This document shows positions 32,251 through 42,993 of a DNA stretch of 64,000 nt, piece after piece (within the stretch, counting starts at the first letter, position 1; every line of letters starts with the position of its first letter). The DNA is from Tolypeutes matacus (lineage: Eukaryota > Chordata > Mammalia > Cingulata > Chlamyphoridae), in contig JAKSZT010053764.1 in assembly GCA_026826555.1 (NCBI GenBank), positions 10,881,771-10,945,770 of the forward strand, written 5' to 3'. The notes under the pieces are model-generated. The model ran no database searches. It was not told where the DNA came from and was given only the letters and a program-made list of their open reading frames with translations. Made by a program: the position numbers and the translations under genes.

Positions 32251-35200
32251 TCATATCAGTGAGGTCATATAATATTTGCCCTTTGCTGCCTGGCTTGCTT
32301 CACTAAACATAAGGTCCTCAAGACTCATCCATGTTTTCCCGTGTGTTAGTACTGTATTCCTTCTTACAGCTAAGTAACATTCCACTGTATGCATATACCA
32401 AAATTTCTTTTCCCATTCATTTGTTGAAGGGCATTTAGGTTGATTCCCACTTTTGACAATAGTGAATAATGCCGTTATGAACATTGGTGTACATATATCT
32501 CTTCGTGTCCTTGCTCTCTATTCTTCTAGCTATATACTCAGTAGTGAAATTGCTGGAGGAAATGGTAGTTCTATAGTTTCCTGAGGAAACTCCATACTGA
32601 CCTCCAAAATGTTTATACCATTCTACATTTCCACCAGCAATGGATGAGGGTTCCCATTCCTCCATTTCCTCTCCAACACTTGTAGTCCTCTGTTTTTTTT
32701 AACAGCCATCAGTCTAATGGATGTAAGATGATCTCTCACTGTTGTTTTGATTGGCATTTCCCTAATAGGTAGTGATGTTGAGCATCTTTCATGTGCTTTT
32801 TAGCTATTTGTATTTCTTCTTTGGAGAAGTATCTGTTCAAATCACTTGCCCATTTTTTAAATGGGTTGTTTGTCTTTTTGTTTTCAAGGTGTATGTTTCT
32901 TTATATATGCAGAATATTAGGCCCCTATGGTTACTGAATATTATCTGCCATTGAGTAGGCTTCCTTTTCACTTTCTTGACAAACTCCTTTGAAGTGCAAA
33001 AGTTTTTAATTTTGAGGAGGTCATTTATCCATTTTTTTTTCTTTTGCTGCTCATGCTTTGGGTGTGAAGTTCATGAAACCATTTCCCATTACAAGATCCT
33101 GTAGATGCTACCCTATATTATATTCCAAGTTCTTTATGGTCTTGACAATTATATGTAGATCTTTGGTCCATCTTGAGTTAATTTTTGTATAACGTGTGAC
33201 ATGGTGTTCCTCTCTTATTCTTTTGGGTGTGGATATCCAGTTATCCATGCACCATTTGTTGAAGAGGCCATTCTCACCTAGTTGAATGGGCTTGGTGGCC
33301 TTGTCAAATATCAGACGACTATATATGCAAGGATCTATATCAGAACTCTCAATAGGAATCCATTATTCAGTATGTCTATCCTTGTGCCAATAACATGCAG
33401 TTTTGACCACTGTACCTTCTTGGTATGTTTTAAAGTCAGGTAGTGTGGTTCCTCTGATTTTGTTTTTCTTTTTTAATGTGTCTTTGGGTATTTCGGGCCT
33501 CTTGCCCTTCCAAATAAATTTCATAGTTAGTTTTTCCAATTTAGTAAAAAATGTTGTGGTAATTTTTATTGAGATTGCATTAAATCTGTAGATAAGTTTG
33601 GGTAGGATAGACATCTTAATGATGTTTAGTCTTCCAATCCATGAACAGGGAATATTCTTCCATTTATTTAAGTTTTCTTTGATTTCTTTTAACAGTGTTG
33701 TGTAGTTTGTTGCATATAAGTCATTTACATCTTAAGTTAAATTTATTCCTAGGTATTTTATTCTTTTAGTTGCTATTGTAAATGGAATTATTTCTTGATT
33801 TCCTCCTCAGATTGTTCATTGTTGGTGTACAGAAACACTAATGACTTTTGCACATTCATTTTATAATCTGCGATTTTACTGAACTCATTTATAGGCTCTA
33901 TAAGCTTTGTTGTAGATTTCTCAGGTCTTTCTATGTATAAGCTCATGTCGTCACTTTACAAATAGTGAAATTTTTAATTCTTCCTTTACAATTTGGAAGT
34001 CTTTTATATTTTTTTCTTTGCTAAGTGCTCGAGCAAGTACTTCTAACACAATGTTAAATAGGAGCAGTAAAAGTGGGCATCCTTATCATATTCCTGATCT
34101 TAAAGGGAAAGCTTTTAGGATTTCTCCATTGAAAATGATGTTAGTTGTTGGTTTTTCACATACACCCTTTATCGTATTGAAGAAATCTCCTTTTATTCCT
34201 ATCTTTTGTAATATTTTTATCAGGAAAAGGTGTTGTATTTTGTCGAATGTTTTTTCTGCATCTATAAAGAGGATCATTTGATTTTTTTTTCCTTTTAATA
34301 TGTTAATATGGTTTATTACATTGATTGATTTTCTTATGTTGAACCATCCTTGCATACCAGGAGTGAAACCCACTTGGTCATGGTGTATAATTTGTTTGGT
34401 GTGTTGTTGAACATGATTAGCAAGTATTTTGTTGAGATTTTAGCATCTAAGTTCATTAGAGAGATTGATCTATAGTTTTTCTTTCTTGTGGTGTCTTTGT
34501 TTGGCTTTGGTATTAGGGTGATGTTGACATTGTAGAATGAGTTAGGCCATGTTCCCTACACTTCTATTTATTGGAAGAGTTTAAGTGGGGTTGGTGTTAG
34601 TTCTTTCTAGAATGCTGGTAGAATTCACCTGGGCTCTTCTTATTTGTGTGATGTTTGATGACTAATTATATTTCATTACTTGTAATTGGTCTGTTGAGTT
34701 CATAAATTTCTTCTTTCATCAGTGTAGGCTGCCTGTGTGTTTCTATGAATTTGTCTATTTCCTCTAAACTGTCCATCTTGTTGGCATACAATTTCTCAAA
34801 TATCCTCTTATGATACTCTTTATTTCTGTGGGGTCGGTGGTGATATCTTCTTCTTTATTTCTTATTTTATGTATTTGCATCTTCTTTTTTTCTTTGTTAG
34901 TCTGCTAAGGGTTTCTCAAATTTATTGATCTTCAAGAAGAACCAGCTTTTTGTTTTGTTTATTTTTTCTAGTGCTTTCTTATTTTCAATTTCATTTAGTT
35001 CTGCTCTAATCTTTGTTACTTCCTTCCATGTACTTCCTTTGGGGTTAGTTTGCTGTTCTTTTCCTAATTCCTCCTGGTGGTTAGGTCTTTGATTTTAGGT
35101 CATTTTTCATTTTTAATATAGGCATTTATAGCTATAAACTTTCCTCTCAGTATAGCTTTTGCTGCATCCCATAGGTTTTTATACATTGTGTTGTCATTTT

Positions 35201-36031
35201 CATTTGTTTCAAGGTAGTTACTGATTTCTTTTGCAATTTTCTCCTTGGCCCACTGTTTGTCCAAGAGTGTGCTGTTCAACTTCCATATCTTTGTGCCTAA
35301 TCTGGTTCTCTGTCCCTTACTGATTTCCAGCTTCATTCCATTATGGTCAGAGAAATTTCTTTGTATAATTTCAGTCTTTCTGAATTCATTGAGAATTGTT
35401 CTGTGGCGTAGCATGTGGTCTATCCTATATTATGATCCATGTGCACTCGAGAAGACTGTATATCCTACTGTATTTGGGTTGAATGGTCTGTATATATCTA
35501 TTAGGTCCAGGTCCTCTAATGTATTATTCAAAGTCTTTGTTTCTTTCTTGATTTTCTGTTGAGATGTTCTGTCTAATGGTGATAAAAGTGTATTAAAATC
35601 CTCCACTATAATTGTAGAGGCATCTATTGCTCTCCTTAGTTTTTCCAGTGTTTGCCTCATGTGTTTTAGGGACTCTGGTCAGGTGCATAAATGTTTATGA
35701 TTGATCTTTCTTCTTAAATGATTACCCCTTTTATTAAGATATAGTGTCCATTTTTATCTCTTACACTAGTTATCCACTTAAACTCTATTTTTTCTGATAT
35801 TGGTAAAGCTACTCTGCCCTTAATTTGGTTATTGTTTGCTTATAGAATTATTTTCTATTCATTCACTTTCAGCCTCCTTGTATCCCTGGGTCTAAGGTGG
35901 GTTTCTTGTAGACAGCATATCGATGAGTCATAGTTCCTTATCCATTCTGCCAATCTGTTTCTGTTGACTGGTGAGTTTAATCCATTAACAGTTAATGTTA
36001 TTACTGTCAAGGAATTACTTACATTAGCCAT
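32251..36031 (-). pseudogene. L1 ORF2 (endonuclease/reverse transcriptase), broken
   Basis: About 3,780 bp, equal to some 1,260 codons, near the full family length of about 1,275. The ATG at 36031 opens MANVSNSLTVITLTVNGLNS, the endonuclease start. CCLQETHL follows and contains the catalytic Glu. Later pieces are VEDFNTLLSPLDRTS (about 35600), [14 protein letters not shown] in the RT palm (about 34260) and QPKCPSTNEWEKKFWYMHTV near the C-terminus (32430). At about 33940-33960 the F-x-D-D active-site region is disrupted by a stop and shift. Many stops; a dead copy. It would have nicked and copied at A-rich targets. Confidence 0.92.
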
Positions 36032-36069
36032 ATTTTCTTTAGGTTTATGTTGCCATATGTTGTTTTCAT

Positions 36070-37004
36070 TTCTCTTCTTATATTTTTAGTTATACTTACT
36101 CCATCTCTCTCTCTCTTGTTTTTTCCTTTTGACCTGCAGAACTCCCTTTGGTATTTTTTGAAGACAGGTTTCTTATTTACATATTCTCTTAATTTCTTTT
36201 TTTCTGTGAATATTTTTAACTATCCCTTGTTTTTGAATATCAGCTTTGCTGGATAGAGAATTCTTGGGTGGAAGTTTTTTCTTGCAGCACCTTGACTATA
36301 TCATACCACTGCCTTCTTGCCACCATGATTTCAGATGAGAAATCAGCACTTAATCTTATCAAGGTTGCCTTGTATGTGATGATTTTCTTTTCTCTTGCTG
36401 CTTTCAGTATTCTATCTTTGTCTTTAGTATTGGACAATTTGACAAGCATATGTCTTGGAGTAGGCCTGTTAGGATATATTTTTGGGGTCGCTGCGCTTCC
36501 TGGGCATGTACTTCCATGTCCTCCAAGAGGGTTGGAAAGTTTTCAGCCATTATTTCCTCCAACACTCCTTCTGTCCCCTTTCCCTTGTCTTCTCCCTCTG
36601 GGATGCCTATAATATGTATGTTTGTGTGTTTCATGCTTTTATTCAAATCCCTGAATCCCTGCTGGATTTTTACTCTCTTTTTATCTATCTGCTCTGCTAT
36701 CTGTTTGATTTCAGCTGTACTGTCTTCCATATCAACAATTCTTTCCTCTGCATGATCAAATCTGCTGTTATGTGCTTCCAGTGTATTTTTGATTTCCTGT
36801 ATTGTGCCATTCATCACCATCATATCGGTTATCTTTTTACATATGTTTACAATTTCTTCAGTGTCTTCTTAATATCCTTAATCTCTTTAATCTCTTCCTT
36901 CACTTCATAAGTTGATTCATGATATTTGTTTGGACATCTCTGATTAGTTTTTCCATGTTCTGCATCTCCTTCTGTTTTTTAGTTGGCTTGTTGGACTGGG
37001 CCAT
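36070..37004 (-). pseudogene. L1 ORF1 (RNA-binding trimer protein), broken
   Basis: The ATG at 37004 begins MAQSNKPTKKQKEMQNMEKL. The frame then shifts and continues with the coiled coil (FDHAEERIVDMEDSTAEIKQ) and the RRM block IHIIGIPEGEDKGKG at about 36600. Next comes the C-terminal domain (KDRILKAAREKKIITYKATL, RRQWYDIVKVLQ), with a stop at 36240. Homologous C-terminal sequence continues to about 36070, so that stop is probably premature. Longest open piece 36404-36823. ORF1 and ORF2 are separated by about 40 bp, the normal L1 arrangement. Confidence 0.9.
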
Positions 37005-37206
37005 ATCTGCTTGTTTCTTAGTATGGGTTGTAATTTTTGGTTGGTGTCTAGGTATCAGTTTACTTGATGGGTTTGTTCAGTTGATTAGCTTCTCTTTGTA
37101 ATCTAGTGTTTTATTTTGCGGTTGTTTTAATGTGTGTGTGGTAAGTTTTCATTTTGACACTTCATTCCTCTTGTTCTATTTCCTTGCTGTTGTCTATGGT
37201 CCCTTG

Positions 37207-37755
37207 GGGAAAAATTAGGGCCAGAGAAAAGGAAAAAAGAAGAGAAAAAGGATAATAGCAATTGTAACAGTAAAAGTTAGAAGGGGAACTGTATAAGACC
37301 TAGGAAAATGAATAATTAACTCAAGTAATAAGTGCAGAGGAATAAGAATAAAAAAGTGGAGTACAACCAATGAGATGAGAAACTGAAAAGAGAAAAATAG
37401 GATGGATTAAAAGGCCAAACTGATGAGAAAAGAGGGAAAGAGAAAATAAAAGACAAATAGAAAAAAAGGAAAAAGAAAAGAAAGCAGAGAAAAAAGTAAA
37501 GAGAAAGACAAGGAAAATTGAAGACCAAGCAAAAAGAGGTGGAAAGTAAAAACAACAGGAGAAGATAGAAAGATGAAGGAAGGAAAAGAAATAGCATAGG
37601 TAGACAAAATTGGTAAACAAAAATAGGGAAACAAAGGAAGAGGAAACACAATAAAGAAGAAAGTACAGCCACAACTGATTACAAAAAGGGAGTGGGGGAT
37701 GAAAGGGGACAAAAAAAGAAGAAAAAAGAACAAACAAACAAACAAACATACAAAA
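37207..37755 (-). other. Pyrimidine-rich leader in front of L1 ORF1
   Basis: About 550 bp that is strongly A/G-rich on the plus strand (AAAAGAGGGAAAGAGAAAAT, GAAGATAGAAAGATGAAGGA) and therefore C/T-rich in the L1 sense strand. Hydrophobic frames of 117-142 codons (Phe, Leu, Ser) run through it on the minus strand. They are by-products of the base composition. Confidence 0.8.
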
Positions 37756-37842
37756 ACCATGGAAAAACAGCCATTCCTCTTAAGCCCCTAAGGAGCTTCT
37801 CAGGCTGCTGGTGTTCATCAACCAATTATCCTGCAGTCTGCC

Positions 37843-38310
37843 TGTGGCAGTTTGATGTAATTATGAATTCCAAAAATATAATTGAATCGTGCTTGTAAAC
37901 TGATCTGTTAATCTGGGCATGATTAGATTAGGATTAGGGTGTTGAGCCCCACCCCTTGGTGGGTGGGGAATTGAATATAAAAGGCAAGGAAAAGGAAAGT
38001 TGAAGCAGTCTTTTGAGAAGCAGTTTTGATGATGGAAAGAAGGCCCCAGGAAAAGAGAAGCAAGCCGTTCACCTGATCGTCTACAGCTGACCTTGTGGAG
38101 GAAACAGGAGCTAAGCCCGGAGAGAAACGCAGCCCCAGGAAGAGAGGAACCCCAGAAGCCTGAACCATGGCAAACGCCAGCAGCTGTCTTGCTCTAACAC
38201 AACGCTTTGTGGCCTGGTATCTGTGGACTTCTACCCCAAATAAATACCCTTTATAAAGACCAACCCCTTTTTGGTATTTTACATTAGCATCCCTTTGGCT
38301 GACTAATACA
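37843..38310 (+). mobile_element. Solo LTR, MaLR-like (xenarthran type), copy 2
   Basis: 468 bp with exact 5-bp flanking repeats CTGCC (37838-37842 and 38311-38315). It starts TGTGGCAGTTTGATG and ends TTTGGCTGACTAATACA. GAATATAAAAGGCAAGG at 37974 is a TATA-like promoter, and CCCCAAATAAATACCC at 38233 provides the poly(A) signal. It is the same family as 13565 and 52651, in opposite orientation to its host L1, and shorter than copy 1. No viral genes. Confidence 0.88.
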
Positions 38311-38485
38311 CTGCCCTCTGCAGTTTTTGAACCAGGTTTTAGCAAGTAAACTAAGTTAAATTAAAAAAAGAAACCCTTTTTAAAGAAAAATCAGAGATCC
38401 AAGAACAGCTAATACAAAAAGAATGTCTATATGTTCCCTGACCTAAAATATCAGCTGGATGTCTGATAACCCAGTGGATCACTTC

Positions 38486-38575
38486 TCTAAGAAGAGCCGG
38501 GAATTGAACCAGGGACCTTGTATATTCAAGGTGGGAACTCCTCCACAGAGTTAAACTTTCTCCTTGGGTCAGTTA
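38486..38575 (-). repeat. tRNA-like segment with a B box in the L1 5'UTR
   Basis: On the minus strand GGAGAAAGTTTAACTCTGTG, then CTTGAATATACAAGGTCC, then GGTTCAATTCCCGGCTC. GGTTCAATTCC fits the pol III B box. The layout parallels DAS-SINE heads (GGAGCCAGTGTAGCTCAGTG...GGTTCAATCCCTGGCTCC). No A-rich tail or target duplication is seen, so it may be an old SINE fixed inside the UTR. Confidence 0.5.
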
Positions 38576-38579
38576 GCCT

Positions 38580-39262
38580 TTCAGAAAGCTACCCGCCCAT
38601 TTTCCCTAGGGCAGGTTAGAATTCTTTACAGTTGGCCAGAGTCCTGCTGATTAGGCACCTGTCTGTCCCCACTCCCTTTCTATTCTAATTGCTTTCTCTC
38701 CCATGGCAGCTGGGCATGACAGCCTGTGTGAGCGGATTCCCCCTCCCCTGTCCTGGTCAGGTCGAGGACCCTTCAGAGATTCAGAGGGTACATGGTGACT
38801 GAATTCACTGCAAAGAAAGTACTCTCGTCCCTCTTCTAGAACCCTCCTCCTCCCAGGGGACACTAAATAGGCCCTTGAAAGCTTATTGAGGCTTTCTACT
38901 ATCTGCCTCCCTTAGAAGAGTTGGAATTTTGATAGTTTTCAGTGCTGGACTACCAATTCCTTGTCTCCACCCTCTCCCCACCCAAGTTCCTCTCTCCCAG
39001 GCTGGCTGGGTGCATTGGGCTGCCTGAGCAGATTCCCCTCTTCCTGGGACCACCTTGGGGCCAGCTGGAATGCTCTCTGAAATTCAAAGTGGGCCCAGGT
39101 AACTAAACCCACAGACAGGAAACCCCTCTCCAACCTTCACCAGAACATTCTTCCTACCAGAGAACACTCCCTCACACTCAGTGGCTGGGGGAACTCAGGG
39201 GGTTCATGAAGGCTTTTTGCCTTCAGAAAAACTCATGGTTTTCCCTTGGGCTCTTTATCTCT
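38580..39262 (-). repeat. Tandem ~300-bp monomers in the L1 5'UTR
   Basis: Two neighbouring units, 38662-38962 and 38963-39262, share ordered blocks at a constant offset of about 300 bp: CTCTCCCATGGCAGCTGGGC against CTCTCCCAGGCTGGCTGGGT, GTGTGAGCGGATTCCCC against GCCTGAGCAGATTCCCC, and GGGGACACT against AGAGAACACT. A partial third unit precedes them (GTTAGAATTCTTTACAG at 38616 against TTGGAATTTTGATAG at 38922). Confidence 0.7.
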
Positions 39263-39420
39263 TTGTCCAGTTCCCTGCAGATTGATGCCCTGAAGCCTCC
39301 TGCTCTGTGGGTTCCCAAAACAGCTCACTTCGGTAGGATTTTGCACCTTCTCAGCAGTTTTTTTGTGAGAGAGGTGGGGAGTCCACACCTAAGCAGACGC
39401 CATCTTGCTGGAACTCTTCC

Positions 39421-40690
39421 CACTCTTCTTGATGGTAAAATATTGAAAGATTTCCCCTTAAAATCTGAAAAAAAATTCAAAGACAAAGATATTTACTGTT
39501 GACATGTCTATTCAAAAACAAACTAGAAGTCCTAACCAGGGCAATAAGAAAAGAAAATGAAAATTAAAATGCATAAGGACAGAAAAGAAAAAAAATATGA
39601 AATTGTTTATTTGCAGTATTTGGAGAAATGATTGCATACATAAAGCATGCTATAAAATTTCTTTTTAAAATGCTACTAGAACTGCTTACATAAGTTTTAT
39701 AAGGTTGTATGACACAAAGATCATATTAAAAATATTTGTATAGGTTATAAATGAATAACTGGAAATTAAAATTAGATAGGAAAAACATAGGTAATAGCAT
39801 CAAAACTTAAAATGCTAACTGATAGAAGTATTAAAATTGTTTCAATAGATGTACTGTGAATGATACAAAACAATGCAAAGAGAAGTTATAAATAAATACT
39901 GTCATTTTTCACTACAATCAAATGACTTTACTGACTATTTATAAATTCAATGATATATCAAAATCTGAGCAGGAATTTCTGCTCTAAAATATTTACAGGA
40001 ATGTAAAGAATCTAAAATAGCATAAACAACTTTGAAAAAGATTAACACAGAGGGTATCTGCTTCCCAATTTTGAAAATTTCTGTAACACTACAGTAATCA
40101 AGACATCATGGTTGATATTAGGTAAAAGGAGCAGAATAAATAGTCCAGAAATAGACTCACCCCAAAATGACTGATTAATTTGCAATAAAGTTACCAAGTT
40201 AATGCAATGAACAATGGACAGTATTTTCAAAATATTGTTCAGGAACAAATGGAAAAATAAACATCAATACTTATCTCATACCCAGCAATTAACTTGGAGC
40301 TGATGTTTGATGTAATTGTAAAAGTTAAAACTCTAAAATTTCTAGAGGAAAGCACAGAATAATAATATAGTTATATACATGCATAAGAAAATATATTTTG
40401 ATAGGTCAAAAAACAAAAAAAAACTCTAAATGGAAATATTTGATATGTCAGACTTAGAATTAAAGTTTTCTCTCTGAGGGATACTATCAAGAAAAGGAAA
40501 AACATGTCACAGATTGAGAGAAATATTCAAAATCCAAATATCTGACAATGTGTTTTTATGCAAAGTGTATAAAGAATTCTTATGACTAAAAATTAGGCAA
40601 AAACTGGGAACAGATGATACGCAGACACATGAAAAGATGCTTGCTATCATTAATCAACAGAATAATGTAAAAGCATTATTACATTACATA
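39421..40690 (+). pseudogene. Old L1 ORF2, second part (after the nested L1)
   Basis: Resumes the reading broken at 29408: LDGKILKDFPLKSEKKFKDK matches the region just after the RT palm start (intact L1s read G-E-x-L-K-A-F-P-L-x-S-G). Further broken matches run to about 40680, including GAATCTAAAATAGC near 40009, CAGTAATCAAGACATCATGG at 40092 and AAGTGTATAAAGAATTCTTA at 40563. Heavily mutated. Confidence 0.72.
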
Positions 40691-41379
40691 CGTACTTGAG
40701 GGGATTGGAATTCTAGTGATGGCAGTGAAGAGATTAGCAAATTGTCTCACCAAAAAATATGAATAGAGTTATCCCTTCCGCATCACAACTTTCCCCATTA
40801 CAATTTTGATGTATTGCAGGTTGGCATAAGAAATTAAATGGGAATTTTGGAGGAGTTTTGCAGAAGCCTCATACAATACATGAAGGCCAGGAGTTGACCT
40901 AGAATAAGTTTAGAAACTCAGATATGCATAATATATGTGTATAATATGGTATAATATCAACATATTTTCTTTTAATACCATAAATATACACAATTTCTCT
41001 TTTAATATTAAAAAAATTAAAAAGTTAAAGTTTGCAAAAAGAACATAAAAGTCAACAGATGACACACAAAGACTAGAATTGTAAAGCTATCTTTAAAAGT
41101 TTAGTAACTCATAAATGCATAAAATATATGTACTGTTATGTATATTACCTGTACATTAAGCATTTCACTGGTTAATAACATAAATGAACAACTATGCATT
41201 TTTTTTTCTTAAAATTAAATTTGTAGTAAGAGAACTGCAATTCTACACACTGATTTGGGGATGCCATGTGTGTTTACAGCAATCTCTTATGTGACATCTC
41301 ACAGTGATCTTGCAGTGATCATTGCATCTCGAGTTTCTCGTATGTTCCTTGTTTTAAAGCTATAAACTCCATTAAAATC

Positions 41380-42020
41380 ATGGCTCTCAAGCACAGTGTT
41401 CCTAGTGGTTCAGAAAGTGCTTCCAAGAAACAGAAGAAAGTGATGAACTTGAAGGAAAAAGTAAAATTGTTATGTTAGATATGTTTTGTTCAGGCAAAAT
41501 GGCTGCTGTGGTTGGCCACGATTATGGCATTAATGAGTCAACCATCAGGCATATCAAAAAAAAGAGAAGAATATCTGAGAAGCCATTGCTGAAGCTACAC
41601 CAAAAACTGCAAAGCATTTACCTAAACCATGAGATCTGCATCTCACTCACCAGAAAGTGTAATATTCTTTTGGGTGCAGGGTTATTAATAAGAAAAGACA
41701 TTTTGGTAGACTCTGGCATCATACGAGAAAAGGCTAAATACTTTTCCTAGGATTCTCTAAAGGAAAATGAAGGTGAAAGGTCTACCTCTAAGTATTTTTA
41801 GGCAAGTAAAGGCAGGTTTGAAAATTAAAAAAAAAAAAAAAAAAGGTTTAGCCTACACAATGTAAAAGTAATAGGAGAGGCAGCTAGGGATTTTCCTGAA
41901 ACTCTGAAGAAACAGATTGAGGAGAAAAGCTACAAACTGGAATAGATATTCAATGTGACAAAACTGCCCTATATTGGAAAAAATGCCTCAGAGGCCAAAA
42001 ATTTTACATGAATTTTCCAG
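41380..42020 (+). pseudogene. Tigger transposase remnant (CENP-B-like DNA-binding end)
   Basis: The ATG at 41380 gives MALKHSVPSGSESASKKQKK, then a frameshift near 41470. From 41472 it continues MLDMFCSGKMAAVVGHDYGI and NESTIRHIKKK. Together these make the N-terminal helix-turn-helix of pogo/CENP-B-type transposases. After 41750 the frame is lost. A FN-V-like block and KKMPQ-like residues near 41950-42000 mark where the first catalytic Asp of the DDE domain should be. The rest of the DDE domain is absent, and the 3' terminal repeat follows. Non-functional. Confidence 0.85.
41827..41845. repeat. Poly-A run in the Tigger remnant
   Basis: About 19 A residues that break the transposase reading frame. 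Confidence 0.8.
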
Positions 42021-42359
42021 ATTGTGTGGTGCCGTGACCCTGACCTCCATAATGTGGAAGGAATAACTGTATAAAACAACAAAATTGCCAAACCTACATT
42101 TTATGGGTTCTAGAAATTAGCCAAAGGCAAACAACACATTGAATGCATTGAAAATTGTTTCTGATAAACTGTTAAATCTTGAAAAACAGTGATAGTCAAG
42201 GTGTTCTTTCCTGACTATCTCCACTTGCTCATCTGGGTCAGTAAAGTAGTGGTACCAGGAAGGGCTGACTTTGAGGAAACTGACTTGATACAGAGCAGAG
42301 AATAAGATATCCATATTCAAAAGTGTCTTCAAGGAAAAATAAGGATGAGGAAGTTTCAT

Positions 42360-42780
42360 CTATAGCCGAGGGAATCTCAAAAATTCCAAATAGGATCAAC
42401 AAAAAGAGATCCATACATGGATACATCATAGATAACAAACAAATCAAAGAGTAAAAGAAATTTTTGAAAGTGGCAAAGGGAAGATGACTCATAGTTAACA
42501 GAACAAGAATATAATTAAGATATTCTCATATAAATTTAATCTCAGATAAATTCTCATCAAAACAGTGGTGGTCAAAAGGCAGTGGAATGCCATATTAAAA
42601 AACTGAAAGAAATGAAAATGTACACCAAGAACTATTCAAGAAGTATAGTAAAACTATCCTTCCAATGTGAAAGTAAAATAAAGACATTCCCAGAATGAAG
42701 ATGAAACCTGAAAGGATTTTGCTAGTAGACCTATGTTAGAAGAAAAATTAAAAGAAGAATATAGGTTGAAATGAACCAAT
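42360..42780 (+). pseudogene. L1M ORF1 C-terminal remnant
   Basis: Block order of the ORF1 C-terminal domain: GTAAAAGAAATTTTTGAAAG with GCAAAGGGAAGATGACTCA (42450-42490), GTGGTGGTCAAAAGGCAGTG (42565), AAGACATTCCCAGAATGAAG (42682) and GCTAGTAGACCTATGTTAGA (42721). Stops occur in every frame. Confidence 0.65.
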
Positions 42781-42935
42781 ATCAGACAGTAACTCAAATC
42801 CACTGAAAAAAATGAACATCATAAATAGTATATATGTGGGCAAAAAGACTGGTAATTTATTTTAACTTTTTATCTCCTAATTTCTAGAATGTGAAAGATT
42901 TTATAAAGCAATATTTATAACACTATATTACTGGG

Positions 42936-42936
<1 letters not shown>

Positions 42937-42986
<50 letters not shown>
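42937..42986. repeat. (AT)n microsatellite
   Basis: About 24 uninterrupted AT units in the L1M inter-ORF region. Confidence 0.95.

Positions 42987-42993
<7 letters not shown>

Larger units (their letters stand above)
29412..39420 (-). mobile_element. Nearly full-length L1 with very long 3'UTR
   Basis: Order on the minus strand: 5'UTR 39420-37005, ORF1 37004 to about 36070, ORF2 36031-32251, 3'UTR 32250-29412. The total is 10.0 kb including a 468-bp LTR inserted at 37843, so the L1 itself is about 9.5 kb, well above the usual 6-7 kb. The excess is in both UTRs. The 5' end carries a YY1-type CAAGATGGCG (39399-39407 reversed) close to the terminus, as many mammalian L1s do. Both ORFs are broken, so it is not active. 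Confidence 0.85.
37005..39420 (-). promoter_or_regulatory. L1 5'UTR/promoter region
   Basis: About 1.94 kb without the inserted LTR. From the 5' end: a YY1-type site next to the terminus, GC-rich tandem monomers of about 300 bp (39262-38580), a tRNA-like segment with a B box (38575-38486), the LTR insertion, then a pyrimidine-rich leader (37755-37207) before ORF1. Promoter function is inferred from position and from L1 biology, not shown by sequence alone. Confidence 0.6.
40766..42069 (+). mobile_element. Tigger-type (pogo/Tc1-mariner) DNA transposon, deleted
   Basis: Terminal inverted repeats: the left end GAGTTATCCCTTCCGCATCA and the right end (reversed) CAGTTATTCCTTCCACATTA agree at most positions. 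The element is flanked by TA on both sides (40764-40765 and 42070-42071), the duplication expected for this superfamily. At 1.3 kb it is about half of an autonomous copy, because the C-terminal half of the transposase gene is deleted. It sits inside an old L1. Confidence 0.88.

Noticed and set aside
36268..36910. Plus-strand frames of 101-142 codons
   Set aside because: They are antisense shadows of the L1 ORF1 remnant on the minus strand, whose coiled coil and RRM are recognisable.
37316..37760. Three overlapping minus-strand frames of 117-142 codons, very hydrophobic, looking like membrane proteins
   Set aside because: All are translations of the same pyrimidine-rich tract in different frames, giving Phe/Leu/Ser runs. 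Compositional artefact.
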